This document shows positions 1 through 10,842 of a stretch of 64,000 nucleotides of DNA, piece after piece. A model generated the notes under the pieces. That model was not told the DNA's origin. It searched no databases and saw nothing but the letters and a program-made list of their open reading frames with translations. Origin of the DNA: Congeria kusceri (Eukaryota; Mollusca; Bivalvia; Myida; Dreissenidae); the NCBI GenBank assembly GCA_027627225.1, contig CM051029.1, positions 1,180,001 to 1,244,000 on the forward strand. The letters run 5' to 3'. Made by a program: the position numbers and the translations under genes. The stretch's first letter is position 1; every line of letters begins with the position of its first letter.

Positions 1-221
1 TTGTGGCATCTCACATATCCCTAATTTAATTACGTTCGACGACCTTGCCTGTCTCTGCAAAAACAAAGTGCATGTTGATAAAGAGAAAATATTGGATATG
101 TCCATTGAATGCACATTTATATTTCTTAGATTTGAACTGTTAAGAAATTGCATAATCATCTTAGCTCGTCATGTTTTCAAAAAACAGGTATTTTCAATTT
201 CCAATTTGTATATTTGTTCAG

Positions 222-471
222 ACCCAGTGTCCAAACCGATCGTTGCTATGAAGTCCAGAAATGTCTCAGAAACGGTTTGTATCCGAGAAAAAGTTTCTGC
301 TGAATTCGAATGTTCCTCATTGGGACTGTAGACGTTGTGAGGTTGCAGTTTGATCGTTCTGCCATTGCACAATCGATTGTATGTGAGGCGACTAACGTGT
401 ATATTTCACTCAATGGGTAGACTGTACACAGTCAACAACAAATATGGCCTCAATTAGGGTCAATGTGTCAT
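222..471 (+). pseudogene. Copy A Ig exon (equivalent of copy C exon 3), broken
   Basis: The exon follows a TTCAG acceptor and ends at a GTGAGT donor. The start (VSKPIVAM) aligns with VSKPTVTM of copy C exon 3. The reading frame stops shortly after the first Ig cysteine (ECSSLGL then TAG), resumes in another frame around the second cysteine (IVCEATN), and shifts again before the donor. Confidence 0.6.
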
Positions 472-662
472 GTGAGTTCATGTGTTATTTAGATGATCTT
501 TTGAAGTAAACTGTTGTGTTGGTATAAATCATATTTCGTTCCAGGTTTCTTTATTAAAAACGCGCTATAATATTTGTGAAAACGTTGCGTATTAATAGGT
601 TACTACATTATTCTGCTTAGTATTTGTCAAATTGTTACAATCAAGTCCGATTATATGTTCAG

Positions 663-951
663 ACCCCCCATCCTTTAGAAGCTTCGAAAACAAAAACAAT
701 GGGTACAAACATTGCTGGTATTATGATACGAGTTGTGAAAGTTGACAGCATCTAGATTGCATGTCATTTTGACGCTAATCCATCGGCCACTGCATCCTGG
801 AAGGGGCGGCAGATAAATTCGTCGATACTGACAGTCACAAATATACAGCAAAACACGACGTGGAATTGTCTTGCATTTAACGTTTTTATTGACAACAATG
901 AACAGGAAACACAAGAAACTGTGGAACAGACCTTGTCAGTTTCAGTATTAT
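663..951 (+). pseudogene. Copy A Ig exon (equivalent of copy C exon 4), broken
   Basis: TTCAG acceptor and TGTAAG donor. Readable in one frame for most of its length: FDANPSATASWKGRQ then SSILTVTNIQ matches DANPRATVFWNGQQ then TSILTVTNIQ of copy C exon 4, giving the Ig C..W..C pattern. A TAG at 753-755 precedes the first cysteine, and the 5' part needs a frameshift. Confidence 0.6.
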
Positions 952-1164
952 GTAAGTATATGAATGTATGTTGTGTGATGTGTACTTATCAATTATTTTC
1001 ATTCGTGCCGTGTTGTCCGATGAAGAGTTTCATATTTTAGTTTAGATGTGGACATGTACTTCAATAATTTTATATTATTTTATTTATTGATTTATTGTGA
1101 ACTAAACAATTATATCCAACATAACGTTACTTGTGTTTAATTTCTTTCAAGTAATTTCATCAAG

Positions 1165-1473
1165 ATGGTCCTGAAGTTCTTACTGTAAGGTACAGCGTAG
1201 CTGCGAACCTGTCTAATATCGGAATCGAGCCTTCCAATGGCATGATCTGTTTGATCGACGGCAACAGTGTGCAGCTAATTTGTTCGGCAAACAGTAACCC
1301 GACTTCCACTTATACATGGGGTCCGGGATATAACAATGCCACACATATTATATCAAATTTTTCAAGAGATTCGGATGTATCTTTCACATGCACAGCTCAG
1401 AATACAATGGCTACAGCTCTGAGGGGAAACGCAACGGGCAACAAACATACATCTATATGTTTTAATATTATGT
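1165..1473 (+). pseudogene. Copy A Ig exon (equivalent of copy C exon 5), still open
   Basis: A 309-bp phase 1-1 exon without stop codons. The Ig hallmarks are intact: cysteine in LICSAN, tryptophan in YTWGPG, cysteine in SFTCTAQN. In copy C the matching tryptophan codon is TGA, so this exon shows the ancestral TGG state. The exon is intact although its parent gene is broken. Confidence 0.65.
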
Positions 1474-1580
1474 GTAAGTATGAACATGTATCTTGAAATA
1501 AGCGACACAAACCAATTCAACAACAAAACACACTTTTGAAAAATCTAGCCTGTATTTTACATCCAATATTCTAACATTAG

Positions 1581-1872
1581 ATGGTCCAGCAAACCTCTCG
1601 GCAAAATACAACACCATCATACAGATAAACCAAGTAGTGAAATTAATTGAAGGTTTGTCGTTCAAAAAAACCCTGTTCAGCCAGCAATTACCCAGCTTGA
1701 AGTATTTCTTGGTATGGCCCTGGAACACTGTTGGGGAATGTATTGTTCATACACAACGTTAGCAAGGACTGGAACAAAACTATCACGTGCACCGCAACTA
1801 ACACAATGGTAGATAGCCTAAAAAATAGTGTAAGCAAGTCAGCACAGCTTACCGTTATCTTTGATGTTCTGT
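1581..1872 (+). pseudogene. Copy A Ig exon (equivalent of copy C exon 6), frameshifted
   Basis: Starts after a TTAG acceptor with DGPANLSAKYN, like DGPHNLTAIYN in copy C. A frameshift in the middle moves the second half (NVLFIHNVSKDWNKTITC) to another frame. The 3' end DVLC plus a GTAAGT donor shows the normal phase-1 exit, which copy C has lost. Confidence 0.6.
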
Positions 1873-2132
1873 GTAAGTTACAGTTATTACGTCTGCGCAT
1901 ATTTTGCATATTTGTGCCAAAAATGTGTGAATACTTTACTTGATTATTTTCCTAGCGAGCATTTACCAGCTATTTCTGTATGTTTTGTTTTCTCCTATAG
2001 AATTAAGTAATGTGTACCTCGCACCTAGCCGGGTGTAAACATTAAAAATATAAAGAATACAATATATTAAAACGGTTGCTTACTATGTTAACCACTTAAG
2101 TATAAAATATCGTTCTTGCATTATTGCTACAG

Positions 2133-2417
2133 ACCCGCCAACTGTTAAACTGATAGAGAATCAAACTGGTCTTTTCAACAAATCTTTCACAAAAGTATGC
2201 AACCTGAGCAGTGTTGGTAACCTACCTGACACAAACTGTACATGGACTAAGACAGATGCCAACACTATTGTCGGCACAATGCAAACATTAACAATCAACC
2301 TCACCGGATTAACAGATGAAGGTGAATACCGGTGTAGTGCGTCACACATAATGCAGCCTATTGGAAGCGAAGTAGTTTACGGTTTTAGTCAGGCAACATT
2401 CTATATAGATGTTCAGT
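2133..2417 (+). pseudogene. Copy A Ig exon (equivalent of copy C exon 7), splice donor lost
   Basis: A 285-bp exon, the same length as its copy C match, open throughout (YRCSASHIMQPIG; compare YRCYSANIMQPIG). At the 3' end copy C reads CAGT|GTAAGT while here it reads CAGT|GAAAGT. One T-to-A change removes the GT donor and at the same time creates an in-frame TGA at 2417-2419. Confidence 0.65.
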
Positions 2418-5278
2418 GAAAGTTGTATGGTTATCACTTTGTTCACGTTATAGTGTGTTTGTACGAATAACTAAACGAACATGTATAATTTCAATATTAT
2501 TTACATTCATTACGTTGTGTTGGTATAATGACTATTTGTGATAAACTTCTCATGTACTTATTAAGCAAAACCGCAATTGAAAATAATATCATAAATGACA
2601 TTTGTAGATATGGTGAACGGAATGTTAAACTTAATTGTTGCCAAAACAATGCAAATTAATAACAAAAATGCATCAAGTGTTACGTCTTGAATAAATTAAC
2701 TGTTGCAGCCAAGCTATTTAGGCGGGTTATTTACCAGATGTGACTTTAACAAAATTAAGCAAGTTGTCGTTAATCACATATTTTCCTAGATATCTATATA
2801 TTAGAAACGAAATGAATTTTCATATAACCAGTTCATTTATCACGCATTTTAAGGTATTCAACCCATAATACTCAATGTCTAGAACACCACAAATCATATT
2901 ATTTTCATGAAGGGCATTCATATCTGGACTTTTCTGCACAATTTAAGGATATTTTACCGTTTTGGTTTGTCAGATATAATTTTTTAATTACCATACCCCC
3001 TAATTTGCTAAACACATCAAAAACTGAAAAGCTATAGGCATATTTACAAGTGAAATACTTTATTAATATTTCATAAACTTCCTATAAATATACATTAATG
3101 AATGATATATTGAACACATATTATGAAATTAATCAACAATTATTATTGAATGAACTTATATGGAAGTAATATGTACTCATATTGCTAATTATATTTATGA
3201 TCGATGAGAATTTTCCTGTTATATTTTTTGAAAGCTATAAACAAAATGTGATAAACTTGCTTATTGTATGCATGTTCTGAATCTATACCATAATATATTT
3301 TATTCTTGGACTATGAACCACACAATGAAGGCAAAACAAACAAACTTTACCATGCAAATTTGAACAATTAAAACAGTTTTTAATACTACCCCCATACAAA
3401 ATTAAGCCAGATTTTTTTTCAGAAATACCTTTTTTAATATATATTTAAATAATTATTGAACCCTAAGAAAGATACTCTCATAAAACTTTAAAAAGTTCTA
3501 AGATACAAAATACAAGCAATATATACAATTAGTTCCATAACGTTTGAACATAAAACATTAAAATTAAACTCTGTTTCATCATTGTATATTCTATTATAAA
3601 CAATATTTTTTCAAAAAGTCTAAAACACATAATCTAGAATATAAACAAAAGAGTTGAATTAACTAAATTAACAATTACTACATTTTATAAATGAAATAAA
3701 TATAAACATAATAGATAGAACCGATATGTGCTGCAGTAACACATTTTCATTTAAAAAAAAAAATAACGTTCCAAGCAATGTCCATCATGAACTTTACTGG
3801 GTTTAAAAAATGGCTGTTTTTCAAAACAAATCCGTTAATGTGTGCTATAAAAGTTTCCAACGTCCTTTTTGCCATCCATTATATTTACATGTTAAATACT
3901 AAATAAACTGTCCGCGCCTTCACAGTTGAATGTTTCAATGGTACATAAACCGGAGCCAGCGATGTCCTCTGCCGTAGTATTTTTATCACGTCAGTACAGG
4001 CAAGAAGACCCAGAGAATGAATATTTCTGGCCTTCTCATTTTTGAACATCAGCTGGTTGCGCCCAGCTGTTGATGAATATGGGAATGCGACTGCTACTAG
4101 CGATGCCTCTGGTTGAACACTAACAGCCCGGTCGCCATCTAACATGTCGCCCATCGTACTGGATGTGTGTTTGCTTTTCCGAACAGCAGCATCATTGAAC
4201 ATAAATTTTCAGTACAGAGTTTTACAGTAGATTCTGCTTACAGACTGATATTAATTTACAGAACAATCATTGCTTTAATAATTGTCTGAGTTGAGCAACA
4301 TTTAATGCCAAACGTTGAATTTTTAGACATGTTTTGGTAACCGAATTATAAGGTTATGTTATAACAGTTAACAGAATGACAAGCAAATTGATGGCATTTT
4401 CAATATGGAAATTGTAACATAAATATAGCATTATGTCAAAACATAGAACTTTGTTAAATAAGCTTGGAAACTAATACTAGTACTTCATCTTATTATATTT
4501 CCAAACTTTATGCTCTGTGTATTCATACAAATCAATATTTTTTATTTAGTATATTTACACAACCATTCATGAGTTGTCATTATCTTAGTAACTATAACCA
4601 TACAAACAAATGGCTTTACAATTAGATAATGAACTGATACTAACCCGTACACAACTTGGTATTAGGCTCGCCGTTTTACTTGGTTTCTTTGTCAGTTTTC
4701 CAATAGAGAACATTATTGACATCACATTAGTCAATGTTACATATTTCACGTAGACATAAACATTCAAACTAATATGCTTCTCGGTCATTTTCCAACCACA
4801 CTGTCACACATCATTGCAGCTGATCATAGCCGACATAATTTACATTGTTACTGTGTCTTTTTCTCTTGAAAATCTACCTCTTTTATTACGTTTTCGTCGG
4901 TCAGAATGATTTATATCGAGGTAAATAAACGCTGTCATATGCACATAAAATTGTATATGCGTTCAAATGATCATGATTTCCAAAGGGAACAAACTTCGAT
5001 TTTACTTTCGTTTTAATTATGATCGTTACATTTTAATAGTTATTGTATATTTAATTTGCATTTAAAAGCGACGATATTAAAATCTGAAACAAATACTACG
5101 GTTTAGCTAAAGAAATATATCATTTTAAAATAAGTTTTGTATGTATTCCGAATGCGAACGGTAATGTACGGACTGCTACGGCTTTCGTCGAAATTACACG
5201 GAAATTAACGAGCTAATTATGGGTCGAACACCTTAATACGTGTATTGGTGTACAGATGTATTAAACAATAGCTTACAG
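2418..5278. other. AT-rich intron-like stretch of copy A
   Basis: Between Ig exons of copy A. Mostly AT-rich with poly-A and poly-T runs and no recognisable exon. The exception is a GC-richer minus-strand open frame at 3885-4202, listed separately. Confidence 0.5.
3885..4202 (-). CDS. Unrecognised minus-strand open frame inside copy A intron
   Basis: A 105-codon open frame on the minus strand with visibly higher GC than its surroundings and non-repetitive composition (contains DGDRAVSVQPEASLVAVAF). I do not recognise the family and see no clear splice partners. It could be an exon of an antisense gene, a fragment of an inserted element, or chance. Coding status is weakly supported. Confidence 0.2.
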   Translation of the reverse strand: MFNDAAVRKSKHTSSTMGDMLDGDRAVSVQPEASLVAVAFPYSSTAGRNQLMFKNEKARNIHSLGLLACTDVIKILRQRTSLAPVYVPLKHSTVKARTVYLVFNM

Positions 5279-5522
5279 ATAAGAAAAATATTCAGTCATT
5301 CGAAGCAAATGAATCTAAATTAACAGTCATCGTTGACCAAGGTGAACCAATAGAGCCGGTATGTGATGCCGATGTTGACCCCGAACCTTCAGTTCGTATC
5401 GTTAACGCAACTCGTGGAATTGAATCAGTCCTAATAGAATAAGAAGGACACACAGCCACATATTACATTCATTCAGCGAGATGTGAATATGATAGTGGAA
5501 CGTACAAATGCCTGGCTAATAA
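5279..5522 (+). pseudogene. Copy A Ig exon (equivalent of copy C exon 8), broken and 3'-truncated
   Basis: Matches copy C exon 8 (SARCEYDSGTYKCLANN against RARCEYDAGNYKCLANN). A TAA at 5440-5442 interrupts the frame. The 3' end and most of the following intron are missing: only about 45 bp separate it from the next exon, against 95 bp in copy C. Confidence 0.6.
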
Positions 5523-5567
5523 TAGTAATGGTCTATAAAAATATTCACACTTGTGGTTTGTGCACAG

Positions 5568-5882
5568 GTTCACAAAGAGCGTCTCCATTTTCAACTCCAA
5601 TACTAGATGTATACAAAGCTCCACACGATTCAGCCGTGTTCACCTTCACAATTGTTGCTTATCCTGAGCCCGACACGTCAGACTTTATTTGGTACAAACT
5701 TGTTGATAATAAATGGACGGCTTTGTCCAGTGACAACAATGTTATGGTCAATATCACTGAAAATAGAATGCAAACAAAAATGACGATTCCCCGTGTGCAA
5801 GTTGGTGATGGTACTGCTTACATGGTAAACGTTACCAACACATTGGGTTCAACAACGGAGAATTTTACGTTACACGCGCAAT
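5568..5882 (+). pseudogene. Copy A cysteine-poor Ig-like exon (equivalent of copy C exon 9), open
   Basis: A 315-bp phase 1-1 exon, exactly the length of copy C exon 9, with no stop. It keeps an Ig-like core (TSDFIWYK, TAYMVNVTNT) but lacks both canonical disulphide cysteines: VFTFTI replaces the first and YMVNV the second, as in copy C. Confidence 0.6.
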
Positions 5883-6035
5883 GTAGGAATATTTTTTTTT
5901 ACATTATGTTTTTAACACAACTTAAAGCTACAGTTAATAAAGAGTTTTCTATTTATTTAGACTGTCGATTGGAACGTATAATAGTGCATGCAAATGCATA
6001 CGTTTTATTGATTGCACTAGTATTAAATGTTAAAG

Positions 6036-6331
6036 CCAGAACAGATGTTCCGAATGATTTGCGAACTGACCGAGTAGGAAAACGGACATTGTTATTAGAT
6101 GGATTCCTGGTTTTAATGGCGGTGAGGATCAAAACTTTACTATTCAATACGAAGAAGTCGATATTGAAAGCTGAAGAAATATCTACGTAGCAAGTTCTGT
6201 TATAAGCTATACCTGGACAATTGAGGGATTAAAACCTAGCACGAAATACCAAATCAAAATGCTGGCAGAAAACAAAATAGGCAAATCAGAATGGACTGCA
6301 GAGATAATAGAAACTACTATTGTGGATGAAG
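6036..6331 (+). pseudogene. Copy A fibronectin type III exon, frameshifted
   Basis: Aligns with copy C FN3 exon 27243-27536. It begins RTDVPNDLRTDRVGK and ends in the other frame with IEGLKPSTKYQIKMLAEN, a typical FN3 L-x-P-x-T-x-Y signature. It is 296 bp instead of 294, and at least two indels break the frame. Confidence 0.65.
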
Positions 6332-6444
6332 GTAATAACACTTGTTAAAACCGTTAATTTTAACTAGCAACTATGGCCTGGTTAAGAAAAAGTACGTGTC
6401 TACAGTTTAAGTTTCTTTGACCATCCGTCTGTTTGTTATTACAG

Positions 6445-6552
6445 TTGAGAAGGGTTCAGCATCACATGCTATTGGTGGTGCAATAGGCGGTGCAGCAGGG
6501 ATTGGTATAATTGTCCTTGTAATAGTTTTGATTTGGAGATGCAAAAGGAAAG
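6445..6552 (+). pseudogene. Copy A transmembrane exon, intact
   Basis: A 108-bp phase 1-1 exon with good AG and GT sites. It encodes a Gly/Ala-rich then Ile/Val-rich helix (GGAAGIGIIVLVIVLIW) followed by a basic stop-transfer RCKRKG. Same length and layout as copy C exon 11. It is undamaged within an otherwise broken gene. Confidence 0.7.
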
Positions 6553-7961
6553 GTAACTGGTTATGAATAAAGTCTATTAAAAATCAACAACAAGCTTTTG
6601 ACAGACGAACGTATTTCACTTATGACTATGACAATCATATCGTGTTGTAATTCGTACACATGTTTTTGCTATCAATACATACTATATTCATTTTTTAAAT
6701 ACGCTACTACCGTTTTATTTTTCTACATTATACTAGTAGTCTGTATTACCGGACTATTCTTTTAATATCAAAACAAACACTATACCGATTTTGGCAAAAA
6801 TTATCGACATGCATAGTTACATCTTCAATAGTGTGTGTAGTTCTAGATCTATTGTTTGGCATGTACTTTTATCCAATAAATAGAACATTAATTATAGCAT
6901 TTGCTTATCTTACGCCGGTTAACGTTTCTCCACAGAGACACCCGGCTATCTTATATTAAGCAACTGTCAAAATATCCACAAACAAATAAACAAACATACC
7001 ACAAAGTCATGTTTACTGCTGTTTTATCACAATCAGCCATTATTAATCAAATGCACTATCGTTAAACGAAAGGCAAAACAAAAGGAATAACATACAGCGA
7101 TGGCGGTGTATTCTGTATTTAATCCAACACAAATACAAATGACACGAACATATCTTCTGAACACAGTGTCACATATCCGTTGGGATAAGATGTTTTGACA
7201 TATTTATAAATGACATCATATAATGACGTATGACGACATCATTATACAATTCCTTTCCGGGACAGTTACATTGTTTACTTGAAATACAATTGTTTGTGTT
7301 TTTAGCATTGAATAAACCAAATTAAAAATAAAAGAGTAATCTCACAAATAGAAAAGGTCCTTTAATCGGTAGGTCATCACAACATGTATTTGAACCAAAC
7401 ATAAAGCCAGTGTTTTTAATTATGTCAGTGGTAGCATTATTTATTTACATGTATCCGTTTTTAAAACCTGTTTAAGCAAGAATACCAGTTACAAAATAAC
7501 ATTCTAAAACCATAATTTCAGAATGTGGAACACCGAGGAATGAATTTTTCATTCCAAGATTTATATATTTTAGTTGAATTATAATAAATGTTAAACTTAT
7601 CCAATTGATCACCAATGTATTCTGTTAAAATCTCAAAACACGTGTGTACTTCTATGCTTGGACAACCAGTGCTTTCATTACTGTTACAAAAACACTGATA
7701 CAACTATATATGTGTTCAAAATGTTTCAAATACGATAATTACCTAACAATTAATTGCATTTAAGTTAATACATAAATAACTGTCAACAATCTATAACCCC
7801 AAGCCCACTTTATGTTTTAATTGAGATAGATTATCAGCTGATATTAGTTGTATGTGTTACACACGACGTACACCACACTAGTGTACCTTGAGATTAGTTT
7901 GTTTTCTTTTTGTCTTCGATCATTTGCTACATACAGTTTTTCTTAATATGTATACTTCCAG
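6553..7961. other. Intron-like stretch between TM and PTP exons of copy A
   Basis: AT-rich with no recognisable exon. I looked here for counterparts of the tyrosine-motif tail exons of copy C (28440-30765) and of the juxtamembrane exon of module D, and found neither. Confidence 0.4.
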
Positions 7962-8038
7962 ATGATAAGAATCACGCAACTCTGCCTGTAGTTTGGAATG
8001 ATATCGACACGGATTTAATCAATGCTAGTTTCATAGAT
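7962..8038 (+). pseudogene. Copy A PTP D1 exon (INASF strand)
   Basis: Short exon after a TTCCAG acceptor encoding DDKNHATLPVVWNDIDTD then LINASFID. This is the PTP-family YINASYIDG element. It is probably followed by the GY exon at 8176; the exact donor is off by one base, which may be a small indel. Confidence 0.6.
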
Positions 8039-8175
8039 GTAATAATAGTAATATATTACTATAGTTGTATTTATATAGTGTACACAAACTAAATTTCTGT
8101 TAAATACAAGTTTACATTTTATAATTATTTTAGTTAACTGTAGTAATTTTAACGAGTTATGCTATTTTATTATAG

Positions 8176-8212
8176 GGTTATTTGTCACCAAGGAGGTATA
8201 TTGCAGCCCAAA
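8176..8212 (+). pseudogene. Copy A PTP D1 exon (YIAAQ)
   Basis: Reads GYLSPRRYIAAQ in one frame, the counterpart of the PTP sequence GY..P..YIAxQGP. It begins after TATAG and ends at AAA|GTAAC. Joining to the next exon gives Q-R-P-L in place of Q-G-P-L. Confidence 0.55.
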
Positions 8213-8615
8213 GTAACATATTATTTACGTATTATTTACCACTCACTTACTTACTCAGATCCATCGCACTATACTAGGACAGCATGGAAGGCATACGTTA
8301 TAAAGATAGTTTAAAAATTATTAAGAATAATTTCGTGACACATATTAAAAATAAATACATACATTTGTTAAATACATTTTAGTATCTCATTTGTAGTCAT
8401 GTAATAACTTAATATCAATATTACTATGTTAGTAATGATATGCAACGTAATGATATATACATGTAATATATTTAGTGTTTTTATTTTAATATTAGAACTA
8501 AGTATTGCACTGTTTTAATTTGATGTATGTTACATTGTGTAATTTGCACGGTAAACTATTCTCAATCTTATATGATTAATCCAATAAAGGATGTTGAACA
8601 ATTTTCCGTCGACAG

Positions 8616-8722
8616 GGCCACTCGCAAGCACGATCGCCGATTTCTGGAGAATGATTTTGGAGCAAAATGTTTAAGTTGTTGAAGTTGTAGTCATGGTTAC
8701 GAATCTATTTGAAGAGTCAAAG
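8616..8722 (+). pseudogene. Copy A PTP D1 exon (DFWRM), stop and lost donor
   Basis: Encodes PLASTIADFWRMILEQNV then TAA, and after an apparent small local duplication VVMVTNLFEESK. This is the classical DFWRMxWE...VVMxTxxxE.G.K core of PTP D1. The 3' end reads AAAGATAG where module D has AAAGGTAC, so the donor is lost. Confidence 0.65.
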
Positions 8723-8896
8723 ATAGACCGGAAACAAATGCTATTATTGTTTCGTACTGTACTGTCAATCGTGTAACTTTTCTTTAGAACTATTATATAA
8801 GAGCTATTATAAAGGCCTGTTTGCAGTTTCAAAATATATTGTTGCACAATACAGTAAATTGTAATACTAATATAAAAGATACATATATTTTTACAG

Positions 8897-9016
8897 AGAA
8901 AATCCTTCCTGTACTAGCCAACCGAACGTAGCTGTCAGTATGGTGACTGCACAATTCATCTCCTTTCGGAAGAGGCTTATGCTGACTTCGTTATTCGCAC
9001 GTTGCGATGCACAACG
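8897..9016 (+). pseudogene. Copy A PTP D1 exon (YWP), nonsense at the tryptophan
   Basis: One frame reads KSFLY, TAG (8915-8917), PTERSCQYGDCTIHLL, then SEEAYADFVIRTLRCTT. This matches the PTP C..YWP....YG...V.L.SE..YADY.IRTF element with the Trp codon mutated to TAG. Acceptor TTACAG, donor ACG|GTATAA. Confidence 0.65.
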
Positions 9017-9249
9017 GTATAAATCTATACTAATGACCATTCAAAAATTACAGTGTTAACATTTTTTTAACACCCGTATCCGGTCAATTCGTTTTTTTTC
9101 TTGTGCAATATTTTATTTACTCATAGTATTTTTACATACATACATACATACATGGAGGCATGCATAATACACATATACACATATATAATATTAATACATA
9201 ATCATGTACCAAAAATGTTTATACTTATCCGGTCAATTCTTATTTGCAG

Positions 9250-9403
9250 AAGGGGTCTTATAAAACAAAAACGGTCAGTCATTTGCACTTTACTGCCTGG
9301 CCTGACAAAGATTTACCCGACACAGCTCTTTTCCTTATACAGTTTTGGCGCAATGTCCGAAATTTGGAACGCCAAATGGTGTTCCCTGGATTGTGCATTG
9401 CAG
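9250..9403 (+). pseudogene. Copy A PTP D1 exon (WPD loop to catalytic Cys)
   Basis: Contains the WPD loop with flanks (HLHFTAWPDKDLPDT), then in a shifted frame PWIVHC plus AG at the donor. The exon ends inside the Ser codon of the HCSAG motif. The change of frame between the loop and the catalytic cysteine is one of the lesions. Confidence 0.75.
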
Positions 9404-9518
9404 GTTTACCTTTAGCCTTTAACACGTTAAAATGCATTAATCATGATACTGTGTATGTTGTGTTCTTTTCATCTCAGGCGGTGTTAAGTTCATGTCGTGA
9501 TCGTGTTTATCTTTTCAG

Positions 9519-9642
9519 TGCTGGTGTGGGACGAACTGGAACATTTATCGCACTATCTTTACGATCAAGGAATATCAGAGAACCAAGTAAACGTGTTTTA
9601 CGCGGCACTTTTGAACAAAGGATCAACATGGTTCAAACAAAG
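9519..9642 (+). pseudogene. Copy A PTP D1 exon (AGVGRTG signature)
   Basis: Joins to the previous exon to give IVHCSAGVGRTGTFIAL, so the PTP signature residues Cys and Arg are unchanged. A frameshift after FIAL moves the downstream part, which in another frame reads YLYDQGISENQVNVFYAALL. Ends QTK at a GTTAAA donor. Confidence 0.75.
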
Positions 9643-9859
9643 GTTAAATATTAAATGTGTTAGAAAGATCACTAAAAATCTAAACTGATATTACATTTTT
9701 AGATATTGATACACAATAGCACTGATAACTTAAAACAACATGTCAAAGCTTACCGTTCTCGAATACACTCAAAATACTTTTTGTATTGTAAACACGGCGC
9801 AAAAAGATTGTTGTTGGATTGTCTGATTAATTCAGTTTATGTACATGCATATTTGACAG

Positions 9860-9982
9860 TACCAGTATTTGTATCTCCAAGAAGTGTTGTGCTAGGCTCT
9901 TTGTTCTGTCGGTGAAGGTTTGACAAACAAGGCTTACATAGATACAAAACGAACATCGGAATCGCTGAAAGAGGAATATAAA
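9860..9982 (+). pseudogene. Copy A PTP D1 C-terminal exon, with stop
   Basis: Reads QYLYLQEVLC, TAG, ALCSVGEGLTNKAYIDTKRT then SESLKEEYK. This corresponds to the QYxxLYEVLxEAL helix ending PTP D1 and the start of the D1-D2 linker. The counterpart in module D is 37976-38098. Confidence 0.6.
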
Positions 9983-10126
9983 GTAAGATTTGGAAATAAT
10001 CCAACATGTTTCTTTCGTGTTTCTTGCATTTCCGTGCATCCTGTATAACGTAACCATCTAGTTACACACTATGACAACATGAAGACGGGAATGACTATCG
10101 GTTTAATTTTTTCTTCATAATATTTG

Positions 10127-10242
10127 CCAATAAAACATTCCTGATCGGACAGAAGCAGTACCAAACGGCGACTACATCATTGTCTTAGATGGCGAGAAAC
10201 CCGATAATATGATTTCAAATGCTGATCCATGCGTTGTCCCCG
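10127..10242 (+). pseudogene. Copy A D1-D2 linker exon
   Basis: Encodes FPDRTEAVPNGDYIIVLDG followed by EKPDNMISNADPCVVPG, closely matching module D 38814-38937. The 5' splice acceptor seen in module D is not evident here, so the start is approximate. Confidence 0.5.
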
Positions 10243-10492
10243 GTATTCTGTTACTTGCATAATAATCACCAGCTATGTCTATTGCTACGTTTATATATGT
10301 ATATTATTGCACAAATAGTTATAGTGTCAACTGTAAAACTGTAAAATAAATTATTCAAAATATCATTCAAACATTTTGCTTATATTGATAAAAAGGTCTT
10401 TATCAGCCCGTTATTTATACCGTTTTTAGTCCATGCATGATATTACAAAGTTAAAAATATTTTCTTCATGAAATTGATATTGTCTCTTGAAG

Positions 10493-10572
10493 ATGAGAGA
10501 TACCGCCCTCTGCTTAACAGGGCGTGAATTATTTTGGGACACAAGGACTACATTAACGCGGTGTACATTTCG
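10493..10572 (+). pseudogene. Copy A PTP D2 exon (DYINAVYIS)
   Basis: Reads DERYRPLLNRA, a TGA stop, then IILGHKDYINAVYIS before GTGAGT. It matches the YINAVY element of PTP D2 and module D 39098-39177, where the frame is open. Confidence 0.55.
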
Positions 10573-10721
10573 GTGAGTAACATTTTAAGGTTGTCACAGA
10601 GTATTTGGATATTTCTAAATAGCTTATTGATTAGATGCTAAACAAGTAAATGTTGCTACTGTTAATTTCTATAACGTTTGACTTCTGCTTAAATGACCTT
10701 ACGCCTTTTTCTTTATTTAAG

Positions 10722-10842
10722 ACATACGGAATGAAGGACAGGTTGATTCTTACGCAGTCTGCCAGAACAAGTTCAGAGATTGATTTTGTGCGGTTGTTAC
10801 ACGACCACAACGTGAGGACTGCGGTAACTTTTTGCGATATTT
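10722..10842 (+). pseudogene. Copy A PTP D2 exon (TQ...HDHNVRTAV)
   Basis: Encodes DRLILTQSARTSSEIDFVRL then LHDHNVRTAVTF, the D2 segment LxTQxPLxxTxxDFWRLxxDHxxRTxV. Module D 39300-39419 is the clear homologue. Further D2 similarity to module D is faint (around 11178-11215), so the gene 3' end is not defined. Confidence 0.55.

Larger units (their letters stand above)
222..10842 (+). pseudogene. Receptor copy A: Ig-FN3-TM receptor tyrosine phosphatase, degraded, 5' end outside window
   Basis: The exon order matches a receptor-type protein tyrosine phosphatase: Ig-like exons, one FN3 exon, a transmembrane exon, then PTP D1 and part of D2. Ectodomain exons align one to one with exons 3-11 of copy C at 22-31 kb. 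The equivalents of exons 1 and 2 lie beyond the left edge. Damage is widespread: in-frame stops at 753-755, 5440-5442 and 8915-8917, frameshifts in several Ig exons, the FN3 exon and PTP exons, and a lost donor at 2418. Exons at 1165-1473, 5568-5882 and 6445-6552 are still open, so decay may be recent or uneven. Juxtamembrane and first PTP exon equivalents (35555-36205 in module D) are not seen. I infer a pseudogene; the domain identity is firm. Confidence 0.8.

Noticed and set aside
9101..9190. CATA microsatellite as an element boundary
   Set aside because: Only a few CATA units in an intron of copy A; nothing structural around it.
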